Positions 1 to 7,849 of a stretch of DNA of 64,000 bases are shown here, piece by piece (within the stretch, counting starts at the first letter, position 1; every line of letters starts with the position of its first letter). A program made the translations under genes and the position numbers. Below the pieces are notes generated by a model. It saw nothing but the letters and a program-made list of their open reading frames with translations. It did no database searches and had not been told where the DNA came from. Source of the DNA: Sphingopyxis sp. H073 (GTDB taxonomy: Bacteria; Pseudomonadota; Alphaproteobacteria; Sphingomonadales; Sphingomonadaceae); contig NZ_LNSG01000002.1 of the NCBI RefSeq assembly GCF_001468395.1, positions 487,641-551,640 on the forward strand, written 5' to 3'.

Positions 1-122
1 GTCGCGGCGACAAGAAGCGCGTGCTCGCCCCGCTGCGCCGCCGCGAGCATGTCGGCCTGATGCCGCCGAAGTCGCCACCCGCGCGCGGCGAACCAGTCGG
101 CAAAGGGGGCGGGGAGGGACAT
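1..122 (-). CDS. Ligase-associated DEXH helicase, N-terminal 40 residues (partial)
   Basis: Translation from the ATG at 122 on the minus strand begins MSLPAPFADWFAARGW and continues through a Q-motif-like stretch (RRHQADML) to ALLVAA, where the window ends just before the expected Walker A. This opening is typical of the Lhr-like ligase-associated DNA DExH-box helicases, about 800 residues long, which sit with an ATP-dependent DNA ligase and a metallo-beta-lactamase-fold exonuclease in bacterial DNA repair clusters. The partner genes would lie to the left of the window. The reading frame is open to the edge, so the gene appears intact here. The family call rests on the N-terminus only. Confidence 0.75.
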   Translation of the reverse strand, partial: MSLPAPFADWFAARGWRLRRHQADMLAAAQRGEHALLVAA

Positions 123-235
123 GAGTTGAACGTGGGGCGGGATGGAGGGGCGTGCAATGCTTTCTTGATCGTCGGCCATCGACCGATTGCGGACCTCCTC
201 GGCTAGATGTAATTTCGCTCGACTTGGAGGGCACT

Positions 236-613
236 ATGAGTCCGGGTTATTTGCTTGCATTCGCTTTTTTTACGTCAACGACTGACCAAAGCGTCATAGA
301 CCTGTTGATGCGGGAACGCGAAGTGCCGCAGGATCTATACTATCTAGCGCAACGACCGAGCGGGATCATGTTCTGTGATAAGCGGCTAAAGGCCCGACAA
401 ACCCGCAGGTTCGAGGGAAGATACGGCCTCCGGCTCAAGAAGGTGATCGCAGCTAAGATAGCAAAGGATGGCTTCGGATGGGCACCCGACGACATCGTTG
501 TGCTGCCTTGCGAAGTCACAACGAAACAGGCAGCTGACAAGTTGCTTTTGAACTTCGACATTGAACTCCGTCGGTTCGAAGCGCGCTACGGCCTAAGTAG
601 TGAAGTCCGCTAA
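236..613 (+). CDS. Hypothetical protein, 125 aa, possible exported
   Basis: I do not recognise this family. The start at 236 is chosen because GGAGG lies about 7 bases before it; an upstream in-frame ATG at 152 has no ribosome site. The product opens with a short hydrophobic stretch (GYLLAFAFFTS) that could be a weak signal or anchor, followed by a soluble basic domain with two similar RRFE-ARYGL / RRFEGRYGL segments near residues 56 and 115, perhaps an internal duplication. Codon use is less GC-rich than in the neighbouring core genes. It stands alone between the divergent helicase gene and a repeat element, which fits an acquired or orphan gene. Confidence 0.5.
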   Translation: MSPGYLLAFAFFTSTTDQSVIDLLMREREVPQDLYYLAQRPSGIMFCDKRLKARQTRRFEGRYGLRLKKVIAAKIAKDGFGWAPDDIVVLPCEVTTKQAADKLLLNFDIELRRFEARYGLSSEVR

Positions 614-731
614 CCACCCCAATTTAGACATTCCCTCTTCGTCATCCCGGACTTGATCCGGGATCCATCGCGGCGTTGAAGTCGTGGACCCCGGATCAAG
701 TCCGGGGTGACGAATGTCTGGAAACCACCCC
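613..731. repeat. 119-bp intergenic repeat, copy A
   Basis: Two complementary CCCGGACTTGATCCGGG-type palindromic cores flank a CGGCGTTGAAGTCGTGG middle, with ACCACCCC at both outer ends in the same orientation. A copy in opposite orientation at 39,742-39,860 differs at about six of 119 positions by eye. It begins at the stop of the preceding gene. This is a dispersed, REP-like intergenic element that could form a long hairpin and act as a terminator. Confidence 0.85.
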
Positions 732-1014
732 AAAGCAGACACCGCCCTCAAATAGGCCTTTCCTACATTGTCGGGCCATGCCAGCCTTCTTCCCGCTCTT
801 TCGCTCGGTCGACAAAGGCGGTCGGGCTTGCGGCCGCGGCACGGCGTGCGGGATGGTTCGGCGATCCTGCCGGCCCAAAACGGGGATGCATAAGGCTGAA
901 CTTTCCTGAACTTTGAAAATCCGGGCCGCGGCGAAGAAGCAAGGCATGACCGATATCCGCTCTGAAACGGGCATGCGAAGGGCCCCGTGAATCGCGATTG
1001 ACCACCACCGAAAA

Positions 1015-1044
1015 CGATATAAATATGATATCATCTTTATATCG
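1015..1044. promoter_or_regulatory. Inverted repeat upstream of SPFH operon
   Basis: CGATATAAA at 1015-1023 is mirrored exactly by TTTATATCG at 1036-1044. The 12-base spacer contains the palindrome TGATATCA. The site is AT-rich in a GC-rich region and lies 18 bases before the SPFH start codon, just ahead of the GGAGG ribosome site. It is either an operator over the promoter or a 5' leader hairpin. A ribbon-helix-helix protein is encoded in the same operon and is the obvious candidate to bind it, but that is inference. Confidence 0.55.
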
Positions 1045-1062
1045 ACTGATTCGGAGGGAAAC

Positions 1063-1962
1063 ATGGTCGAGAGTGCAACGCCGGCGCTGAACCGCAGCCG
1101 CGAGACGCGGGCCGCGACGCAGAGCGGTTATCTGATGCTGCTGGTCTGGCTGCTGCTCGCGGGCGTCGCCGCCTGGGCGGTCGTCACCAACATCAACGGC
1201 GTCGAGGCCGCCTGGAAATGGGGCGTGCTGATCGCAGCGGCGATCGCGGGCACGGTGATCCTCTGCGGCTTCTATCTGATCAACCCCAACGAGGCGGCGG
1301 CGATCCAGCTGTTCGGCGCCTACAAGGGCACCGACCGCGAGGAGGGCCTCCGCTGGGTCCTTCCTTGGCTGACTCGCAAGAAGATCGCGGTGCGCGCGAA
1401 CAACGTCATATCCGACAAGATCAAGGTCAACGACCTGCGCGGCAACCCGATCGAAATGGCGGCGCAGGTCGTGTGGCGCGTCACCGACACCGCGCAGGCG
1501 CTGTTCGACGTCGAGGATTACAAGGAATTCGTGATGGCGCAGATCGAGGCCGCGGTGCGCTCGATCGGCTCGCGCTATCCCTATGACGACATCGAGCATC
1601 AGGAAATCACCTTGCGGGGCAATCACGACGAGGTCGGGATCGAGCTCAGGAAGGCGCTGATCGAGCGGCTCGAGGTTGCGGGGATCACCGTCGACGAATG
1701 CGGGCTGACGCACCTCGCCTATGCGCAGGAGATCGCTGGCGCGATGCTCCGCCGTCAGCAGGCCGAGGCCGTCATCGCCGCCCGCAAAAAGCTGGTCGAG
1801 GGCGCGGTGACGATGGTCGAGATGGCGCTCCAGCACCTGTCCGAGAAAAACGTCGTCGACCTCGACGACGAGCGCAAGGCGGCGATGGTGTCGAACCTGA
1901 TGGTCGTCCTCTGCGGCGAGCGCGACACCCAGCCCGTCGTCAACACCGGGTCGCTCTACTGA
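1063..1962 (+). CDS. SPFH/Band 7 domain membrane protein, 299 aa
   Basis: Two hydrophobic segments near residues 22-42 and 50-72 are followed by a prohibitin/stomatin-type domain (roughly 73-230: FYLINPNEAAAIQLFGAYKGT, then RANNVISDKIKVNDLRGNPIEMAAQVVWRVTD). A charged helical tail carries QQAEAVIAARKKLVEGAV, the usual SPFH oligomerisation region. The ribosome site GGAGGGAAAC sets the start. SPFH proteins form membrane-bound rings or microdomain scaffolds, often with a protease or channel partner; no NfeD or protease lies beside this one. The next two genes are closely spaced on the same strand and probably form an operon with it. Confidence 0.85.
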   Translation: MVESATPALNRSRETRAATQSGYLMLLVWLLLAGVAAWAVVTNINGVEAAWKWGVLIAAAIAGTVILCGFYLINPNEAAAIQLFGAYKGTDREEGLRWVLPWLTRKKIAVRANNVISDKIKVNDLRGNPIEMAAQVVWRVTDTAQALFDVEDYKEFVMAQIEAAVRSIGSRYPYDDIEHQEITLRGNHDEVGIELRKALIERLEVAGITVDECGLTHLAYAQEIAGAMLRRQQAEAVIAARKKLVEGAVTMVEMALQHLSEKNVVDLDDERKAAMVSNLMVVLCGERDTQPVVNTGSLY

Positions 1963-1971
1963 GTTCGTCCG

Positions 1972-2178
1972 GTGGCTGCGTCGTCCAAGAAAGCCTTTGC
2001 CCTCCGTCTCGATCCGGCGCTCTACGCCGCGATCGAGCGGCTGGCCGCGGCCGAGCTGCGCAGCGCCAATGCCGAGATCGAAATATTGCTGCGCGAGGCG
2101 CTCACGCGCCGCGGCGTCGGCGTCAAACGGTCGCAAGCCCCGAAACGCGGCCGACCGCCGAAGACGGAGGAGAGCTGA
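1972..2178 (+). CDS. Arc/ribbon-helix-helix family DNA-binding protein, 68 aa
   Basis: The product has a classic ribbon-helix-helix layout: a short beta strand (KAFALRLDP) followed by two helices (ALYAAIERLAAAELRS, NAEIEILLREALTRR) and a basic tail ending KRGRPPKTEE, which resembles an AT-hook core. The start is a GTG at 1972, nine bases after the SPFH stop. Such proteins repress their own operons; the palindrome at 1015-1044 is a plausible target. The Arc-like label is firm at fold level, the target is inference. Confidence 0.75.
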   Translation: MAASSKKAFALRLDPALYAAIERLAAAELRSANAEIEILLREALTRRGVGVKRSQAPKRGRPPKTEES

Positions 2179-2179
2179 C

Positions 2180-2422
2180 ATGCTGCATCTTTTGCGGGGC
2201 GATCGCCCATGGTTCCGCCCGAAGCGCCGCGGCTACGGCACCGGCCTGCCGATCGCCTGGCAGGGGTGGGTGATGCTGCTCGTCCATATCGCGCTGATCA
2301 CCGGCGTGACGGTATTGCTGCGCGACCGGCCGTGGATGATGACGATCGCGGTCGTACTCGCGGCACTCGCCCCGATGCCTCTCTACAGGGCCAAAACCGA
2401 GGGCGGCTGGCGCTGGCGCTAG
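2180..2422 (+). CDS. Small membrane protein of the SPFH operon, 80 aa
   Basis: The ATG at 2180 follows the previous stop by one base and is preceded by GGAGGAGAG. The product has a basic N-terminus (HLLRGDRPWFRPKRRGYGTG) and two hydrophobic helices near residues 31-49 and 55-70. I do not recognise a named family. Tight coupling to the SPFH and ribbon-helix-helix genes suggests a membrane partner of the SPFH protein. Confidence 0.65.
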   Translation: MLHLLRGDRPWFRPKRRGYGTGLPIAWQGWVMLLVHIALITGVTVLLRDRPWMMTIAVVLAALAPMPLYRAKTEGGWRWR

Positions 2423-2509
2423 ACCTCCGCAAGTTTATTTGTGGACACCGCGCGCTGGCGGCGCCCCCGCGCTTGCCCCGCCACTTCTAGACGGTTAAGG
2501 CCGGTCCCC

Positions 2510-3193
2510 ATGACCGCCGCCCCCACGAGCACAGAAGCGCCTCCCGTCCGCATCGCCCCGTCGATCCTCAGCGCCGATTTCGCGCGGCTGGGCGAAGAGG
2601 TCCGCGCGATCGAGGAAGCGGGCGCCGACTGGGTGCATATCGATGTGATGGACGGCCATTTTGTGCCGAATCTGACGATCGGCCCGATGGTCGTGAAGGC
2701 GCTGCGCCCGCATTCGACCCTGCCCTTCGACGTCCATCTGATGATCTCGCCCGTCGATCACTTCCTCGACGCCTTTGCCGCCGCGGGCGCCGACATCATC
2801 ACCGTCCATCCCGAAGCCGGACCGCACATCCACCGCAGCGTCCAGCACATCAAGTCGCTCGGCAAGCAGGCAGGGGTCTCGCTCAATCCCGCAACGCCCG
2901 CGAAGATGCTCGACTATCTGATCGACGATATCGACCTTGTCCTGATCATGAGCGTCAATCCGGGCTTTGGCGGCCAGAGCTTCATTTCCAGCCAGCTCCG
3001 CAAGATCGAGGCGGTGCGCAAGATGATCGACAAATCGGGCCGCGACATCCGGCTCGAGGTCGACGGCGGCATCGACGTCGCGACCGCGCCGCAGGCGATC
3101 GCCGCGGGCGCCGATGTCCTCGTCGCCGGCACCGCGACCTTCAAGGGCGGGCCCGACGCCTACGCCGACAATATCCGCCGCCTGCGCGGCTGA
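2510..3193 (+). CDS. rpe: Ribulose-phosphate 3-epimerase
   Basis: This enzyme interconverts ribulose 5-phosphate and xylulose 5-phosphate in the pentose phosphate pathway. The sequence shows the standard TIM-barrel markers in order: [22 protein letters not shown] (metal and catalytic Asp), [16 protein letters not shown] (phosphate loop) and LEVDGGI (second catalytic Asp). The start at 2510 gives 227 residues, close to the usual 220; an in-frame GTG at 2441 would add an unlikely Arg/Pro-rich leader. The gene ends four bases before the first possible start of the heparinase-like gene. Confidence 0.95.
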   Translation: MTAAPTSTEAPPVRIAPSILSADFARLGEEVRAIEEAGADWVHIDVMDGHFVPNLTIGPMVVKALRPHSTLPFDVHLMISPVDHFLDAFAAAGADIITVHPEAGPHIHRSVQHIKSLGKQAGVSLNPATPAKMLDYLIDDIDLVLIMSVNPGFGGQSFISSQLRKIEAVRKMIDKSGRDIRLEVDGGIDVATAPQAIAAGADVLVAGTATFKGGPDAYADNIRRLRG

Positions 3194-3211
3194 TCGATGG
3201 AGGGGAGACCA

Positions 3212-4975
3212 TTGACCTCTGCCCCGTCCAGCCCGATTCCCGACGCCGGCGAAGACGCGCCGCCCATCGACGACAGCATCGAACCGGGCAAGCGGCTGAT
3301 CCGCCTGCCCGACGACAAGGGGCTGTCGCTTGGCGACCGGGTTGCCAACTACGTCACTCGCCTCACCTGGCGCACCCCGCTGCACGCCTTCCGCCTCAAG
3401 GGCCGCTTTCCCCTGAAGCTGCTCGGCGTCCCCGCCGATCCCGTGCCCGGCGACATGCGCGCGGGGACCGCGATCCGCGCCGGCCATTTCCTCCATCGCG
3501 GACTGAAGCTCTCGCTCGGCAATCTCGACTTCGCCGCGCTCGACGTTTCGCCGCCCTTCGCCGACTATCTGCACAGCTTCGCCTGGCTGCGTGACCTCGC
3601 GGCCACCGGCACCCGCGCCGACGGCGCCCCGATCGCCGAGGCGGTCGTGCGCCACTGGCTCGCCGTCCATGGCGAGGCGGTGAGCGAGCCCGCCTGGAAA
3701 GCCGACAACACCGGCTGGCGCATCCTCTTCTGGGCCGCGCACGCGCCGCTGATCCTGTCGTCGAGCGACCTCGTCTATCGCTCGGCGGTGCTCAACCATC
3801 TCGCGCGCGCCGCGCGCCATCTCGACCGTGTCGCCGACAAGACGCGTCCCGGCACCGGACAGCTCGTCGCGTGGATCGGCATCGTCGCCGCCTCGCTCCT
3901 CATGCCCGGCGGCGAGCCGCGGCAGGTGTTCGGCGAGGCGGGGCTGCGCAAGGTCATCGAGACCAGCTTCTACGCCGACGGCGGCAACATCGCGCGCGCG
4001 CCGCAGGCGCAGCTCGACGCGATCATGGCGCTGTCGATGCTCGCGCGCATCTACGACATGCGCCGCATGGAGGTCCCGCCCTTCCTGCAGGAGGCGCTTG
4101 CCCGCACCGTTCCGGCGCTGCTCGGCCTCGTCCACGCCGATGGCGGCATGGGTAGCTGGCAGGGCAGCGGTGCGACCTCGGCGCTCAACATCCAATATGT
4201 CGTCGCCGCAAGCGGGGTGCGCACGCGTCCCCTCAAGCAGGCCCGCGACTGGGGCTATCAACGGATGGTCGCCAACCGCGTCGTCCTGCTCGCCGACGCC
4301 GCGCCGCCGCCGATCGCCCGCGTGACCGAGGCGGGCTGCGCCTCGACCCTTGCCTTCGAGCTCAGCGACGGCGACGAACGCATTGTCGTCAATTGCGGCG
4401 GCGCCGCGCTGACCGGCGCGACGATCCCCGCCGACCTCGCGCGCGGCCTGCGCACCACCGCGGCGCATTCGACGCTGACGATCGGCGACACCAATTCGAC
4501 CGCGATCCTTGCGAGCGGCCTGCTCGGCCGCGGGGTGACCGAGGTCGAGCTCGACCGGCGCGAGACGCCGCAGGGCAGCCGGCTCGAGATGAGCCACGAC
4601 GGCTATGCGCGCCGCCACGGGCTGATCCACCGCCGCCTCCTGATCCTGTCGCCGAACGGGCGCGAGCTGCGCGGCGAAGACATGCTGCTCCCGGCCCCGC
4701 GTACCCGGCGCAAGGGCGACAAGCCCTATACGCTGCGCTTCCACCTCGGCCGCAACATCTCGGCCAGCCTGACCGCCGACAAGCTCGGCGCGCTGCTGCG
4801 CATCAGCGGCGGGCCGCTGTGGCAGTTCCGCACCTCCGAAGGCACGCTCGACGTCGAGGAGAGCCTATGGGTCGACGGCGACGGCCGCCCGCACCCGACC
4901 GAACAGCTCGTCGTCACCGGCATCGCGCCGGCGGGCGGCGCGAGCATCGGCTGGATCTTCAAGCATATCGGATAG
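3212..4975 (+). CDS. Heparinase II/III family protein, 587 aa
   Basis: The protein has an all-alpha N-terminal toroid (about residues 60-330) and a beta-rich C-terminal heparinase II/III domain (from about 380: LAFELSDGDERIVVNCGG, then RTTAAHSTLTIGDTNST). Family members are polysaccharide lyases; many alphaproteobacterial copies lie beside rpe or purH and have no proven substrate. No signal peptide is visible. I prefer the TTG at 3212 because GGAGGGGAG sits just before it; the ATG at 3197 in the same frame overlaps that ribosome site. Product would begin MTSAPSSPIP. Confidence 0.85.
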   Translation: MTSAPSSPIPDAGEDAPPIDDSIEPGKRLIRLPDDKGLSLGDRVANYVTRLTWRTPLHAFRLKGRFPLKLLGVPADPVPGDMRAGTAIRAGHFLHRGLKLSLGNLDFAALDVSPPFADYLHSFAWLRDLAATGTRADGAPIAEAVVRHWLAVHGEAVSEPAWKADNTGWRILFWAAHAPLILSSSDLVYRSAVLNHLARAARHLDRVADKTRPGTGQLVAWIGIVAASLLMPGGEPRQVFGEAGLRKVIETSFYADGGNIARAPQAQLDAIMALSMLARIYDMRRMEVPPFLQEALARTVPALLGLVHADGGMGSWQGSGATSALNIQYVVAASGVRTRPLKQARDWGYQRMVANRVVLLADAAPPPIARVTEAGCASTLAFELSDGDERIVVNCGGAALTGATIPADLARGLRTTAAHSTLTIGDTNSTAILASGLLGRGVTEVELDRRETPQGSRLEMSHDGYARRHGLIHRRLLILSPNGRELRGEDMLLPAPRTRRKGDKPYTLRFHLGRNISASLTADKLGALLRISGGPLWQFRTSEGTLDVEESLWVDGDGRPHPTEQLVVTGIAPAGGASIGWIFKHIG

Positions 4976-5010
4976 GGAATCGCGTCGGCGATCGGCCGAT
5001 AGCGGCCTTG

Positions 5011-5088
5011 GTGATTCCCGGCGAAAGCCGGGATCCAGACAACGAGCGCTGCGCTTGCTTCATGGGCCCCGGCTTTCGCCGGGGTGCA
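5011..5088. repeat. Intergenic palindromic repeat (CCCGGCGAAAGCCGGG type)
   Basis: Two complementary arms, TTCCCGGCGAAAGCCGGGATCC and the reverse of it, enclose a variable middle of about 35 bases. It lies between the converging ends of the heparinase-like and TonB receptor genes, where it may serve as a bidirectional terminator. Related units occur at 5136-5213 and 10,672-10,740. Confidence 0.8.
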
Positions 5089-5135
5089 CATTACAACTGC
5101 AAGCGACCGGTAGTCGCCGCACGTTTTCCTATTTT

Positions 5136-5213
5136 GTCATCCCCGCGAAAGCGGGGACCCAGAGCGTGCGTGGGCTGGTCCCACACTGGGTTCCCGCTTT
5201 CGCGGGAATGACA
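5136..5213. repeat. Intergenic palindromic repeat (CCCCGCGAAAGCGGGG type)
   Basis: GTCATCCCCGCGAAAGCGGGG is mirrored by CCCGCTTTCGCGGGAATGAC with a variable middle. It is a second, slightly different unit in the same 340-base gap. The remainder of the gap, 5214-5315, holds nothing I can identify. Confidence 0.8.
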
Positions 5214-5315
5214 AGGGTGGAGTGCTAACGTCCGCTCCCCACCCCCAAGCAGACAATCGGCCCATTCGAATCCTGCGGCCGACGCCCCGCAAGCGAGCGC
5301 CGGCCGCCGGACCTT

Positions 5316-7664
5316 CTAGAAAGCGTAGCGCGCCATCAGCTGGAACACCGGCCCGGCCTTCTCGCGCTCCAGTTCATATTCGTCGAAGTTGCGATCGACC
5401 TGATCCTCGACCGTCGTGAACTTGTTGAAGCGTTCGCGCTTCGCGCCGTTCAGCAGGTTCTGCCCGACGGCGCGGATCGTGAAGCTCTTCCCGAAGCGCT
5501 TTTCGACGAAGATTTCGAGGTCGGCGCCATAGGTGGTGAACACCTCCTCGCCGACGGTGCGGTCGAACGCCCCGCCCTGCTTGCGATAGGTCGCGCCGAA
5601 CGCCGCGCCGATCGATTTGATGTCCTGGATCAGGCCGAAGTTATAGACATATTTGCTCTGGCCGTTGAAGCGGCGCTTGCCGAATTCGTCGGTGATCTTG
5701 CTGTCGAGCCACGAGACGTTGCCGAAGATGCCGGTGTCGGGCAATCCGACGAAGCCGAGGTCGGTCGACAGGTCGAATTCGACGCCATAAACCTTGCCGT
5801 CGCCGATGTTCTGCGGCTGATAGACAAAGGTGCCCGGCCCTTCCGATCCCTCTTCGCCGGTGTTGGTGAGCTCGATCAGGTCGTTTACCTTGCGGTAGAA
5901 AAAGTTGATCCCCGCGATGCCCGAACGGCCGAGACGCTGTTCGTAGCCGACATCGAAACCCCAGGCGGTTTCGGGATCGAGCAGCGGGTTGCCGAGGAGA
6001 TCGTTGTCACCCAGCTCGGCTTCGAGCGTGGCGGGCGAGAGAAAATTGAACTCGGGGCGGCGGCTCGTCCGCGCCGCCGATGCGATGATGCGGCCGCGCG
6101 GACCGACGTCGATCTTGACCGATGCCGAGGGAAGCAGCTTCTCATAGTCGTTGGTGAAGCGCTGCAGCGCCGCGGGCACGGTCAGGTCGTCGATGGTGAG
6201 GTCGGTCGTCTCGTAGCGAACCCCGGCCTCCCACTTCACGCCCGGCATGTCGCCTTCGACAAGGACGAAACCGTCGAGGCGCTTTTCCTCGATCATGTTC
6301 ACGCCGCCCACCGCGGGCACGAAGGCGCCGAAGGTGCGGACGAATTCGGTCGGGTTGCGCGCGAACTGGTCATAGCCCTGACGGTCGGCGGCGGTCAGAT
6401 TGTAGCGGTCGCGCGGCGCCTCGGTGATCGACGTGTCGCGGTCCTTGTCCTGCCAGAAGCCGCCGAAAACCAGCTTCGCGGTGTCGCCCAGCTCGACCTC
6501 ATGCTCGAGCCGCACCGAAAACTCCTTGTCGGTGATGCCGGTGCGCGTCTGGTCGCCGGTAAAGCGCGGCAGCGTGCGATCGAATTCGACCTCATATTCG
6601 GTCTCGAAGCGATCCTCGTCGAAATAGGCGTACCCGACCTTCAGGCTCGTCTCGCCCGCCGACCAGCGATGCGCGAGCTTGCCGTTCACGCTGTAATTGT
6701 CCTGATTGATCTTTGCGATATTGGCGTTGTCGACGGTCAGATTGCCCGGCGGCGTCGCGCGGACCGGACCGTTGACGGCGGTCGGATCATTATATTCGAA
6801 GCTGCGCTCGTCTTCGGTGCGGTCGGTATGAACATAGAAGCCGTTCACCGAGAAATCGGTGGTATCGCCCTTGATGTCATACGTCGCGTTGAACGAATAG
6901 TCCTTGCCGTCGCGCGTGTCGCGCTGGTCTTCGCGGTTGTCGAAATCGTCGGTCGCGAAATCGGGGTTGTTCTCGGGCGAATCGCCATAGCGCAGCGACA
7001 GCTTCTTCTTCGGGTTGTGGCGACCCTGGAAATTGCCGCCGAGCAGGAAGCGGCCGGGGCCGAGCGCGCCGCCGACCACACCGCCGAGGCTGGGTTCGAG
7101 TTCATTGTCGTCGAACAGCAGCCCGCCCGCCCGGAGATAGCCGCCGTCGAGCTCGTAACCGTCGCGCAGCTTGATGTTGAGCGTGCCCGCCACCGCGTCC
7201 CCGGTCCGGCGCGCCGACGACGAGCGGACGATCTCGACGCGGTCGATCAGTTCGGCGGGGATGCGGTCGAGGAAGAAGCTGCGGTCGGCGTTCGACCCCG
7301 GCACCTTCTCCCCGTTGATCAGGATCTGCGTGTAGCCCGGCGGCAGGCCGCGCAGCCGCGCGCCGTCGCTTTCGATGACGTCGGAGAGGAAGGTCACCGA
7401 CGGCACCCGCTTCAGCGCGTCGCCCGCGGTCAGCGGCTCGAAGCGCTGGAAAAACTCGCTGTCATAAGAAACGACCGGCTCGGCCCCACTCTCGCTGCGG
7501 TTGCGATAGCCGATACCGCCGAGAACGACGATTTCCTGCGACGTCGTAATCGTCCCATCCTCGTTCTGGACCGGCGCGGCATCCTGCGCAGCGGCGGGGC
7601 TGGCAACGAGCGCAGCGACGATCGCGAGCGTTGCGGCGGAATGCAGGCGGAAAGGTCGAATCAT
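5316..7664 (-). CDS. TonB-dependent outer membrane receptor, probable phytate-linked
   Basis: The 782-residue protein has a signal peptide ending in SPAAAQ near residue 26, a TonB-box-like stretch (QEIVVLGG), a plug domain (about 60-170, with GDALKRVPSVTF and SARRTGDAVAGTLNIKLRDG) and a 22-strand-type barrel ending in the terminal aromatic signature LMARYAF. It would import a substrate across the outer membrane using TonB energy. The divergent neighbour is a beta-propeller phytase lipoprotein, and the shared 185-base spacer carries a Pho-box-like array. Together these suggest uptake of phytate or a breakdown product under phosphate limitation; the substrate is inference. Confidence 0.9.
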   Translation of the reverse strand: MIRPFRLHSAATLAIVAALVASPAAAQDAAPVQNEDGTITTSQEIVVLGGIGYRNRSESGAEPVVSYDSEFFQRFEPLTAGDALKRVPSVTFLSDVIESDGARLRGLPPGYTQILINGEKVPGSNADRSFFLDRIPAELIDRVEIVRSSSARRTGDAVAGTLNIKLRDGYELDGGYLRAGGLLFDDNELEPSLGGVVGGALGPGRFLLGGNFQGRHNPKKKLSLRYGDSPENNPDFATDDFDNREDQRDTRDGKDYSFNATYDIKGDTTDFSVNGFYVHTDRTEDERSFEYNDPTAVNGPVRATPPGNLTVDNANIAKINQDNYSVNGKLAHRWSAGETSLKVGYAYFDEDRFETEYEVEFDRTLPRFTGDQTRTGITDKEFSVRLEHEVELGDTAKLVFGGFWQDKDRDTSITEAPRDRYNLTAADRQGYDQFARNPTEFVRTFGAFVPAVGGVNMIEEKRLDGFVLVEGDMPGVKWEAGVRYETTDLTIDDLTVPAALQRFTNDYEKLLPSASVKIDVGPRGRIIASAARTSRRPEFNFLSPATLEAELGDNDLLGNPLLDPETAWGFDVGYEQRLGRSGIAGINFFYRKVNDLIELTNTGEEGSEGPGTFVYQPQNIGDGKVYGVEFDLSTDLGFVGLPDTGIFGNVSWLDSKITDEFGKRRFNGQSKYVYNFGLIQDIKSIGAAFGATYRKQGGAFDRTVGEEVFTTYGADLEIFVEKRFGKSFTIRAVGQNLLNGAKRERFNKFTTVEDQVDRNFDEYELEREKAGPVFQLMARYAF

Positions 7665-7712
7665 GGATGGGGCCCCCTTGTTTGCGTTGCAGGGGCCTCT
7701 AGGGGCGGGGTG

Positions 7713-7760
7713 TGACAGTTTGCGGCGACAAAGATGACGCTTCGATGACGCTTAAGTGAC
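7713..7760. promoter_or_regulatory. Pho-box-like TGAC array between receptor and phytase
   Basis: TGAC occurs at 7713, 7735, 7746 and 7757, that is at spacings of 22, 11 and 11 bases, with the extended unit ATGACGCTT repeated at 7734 and 7745. Read on the other strand this gives GTCAT/GTCAC boxes on an 11-base period, the hallmark of PhoB binding sites (consensus CTGTCAT repeated every 11 bases). It lies 47 to 137 bases from the two divergent starts, which fits phosphate control of both genes. Confidence 0.6.
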
Positions 7761-7849
7761 CGAGATATTGTGGGATTGACGCGCTGCCGCTTTACTGGAA
7801 CGGGGCGCGGCCTAGGCGCTTTCGGCGCACAGCAACAGGGGGAAATCGC

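Noticed and set aside
763..2181. Long minus-strand open frame opposite the SPFH operon
   Set aside because: It is a mirror of GC-rich coding on the plus strand; the product is Arg/Asp/His-rich low complexity with no motif.
2495..4744. 749-codon minus-strand frame opposite rpe and the heparinase gene
   Set aside because: Antisense shadow; both plus-strand genes show full family motifs.
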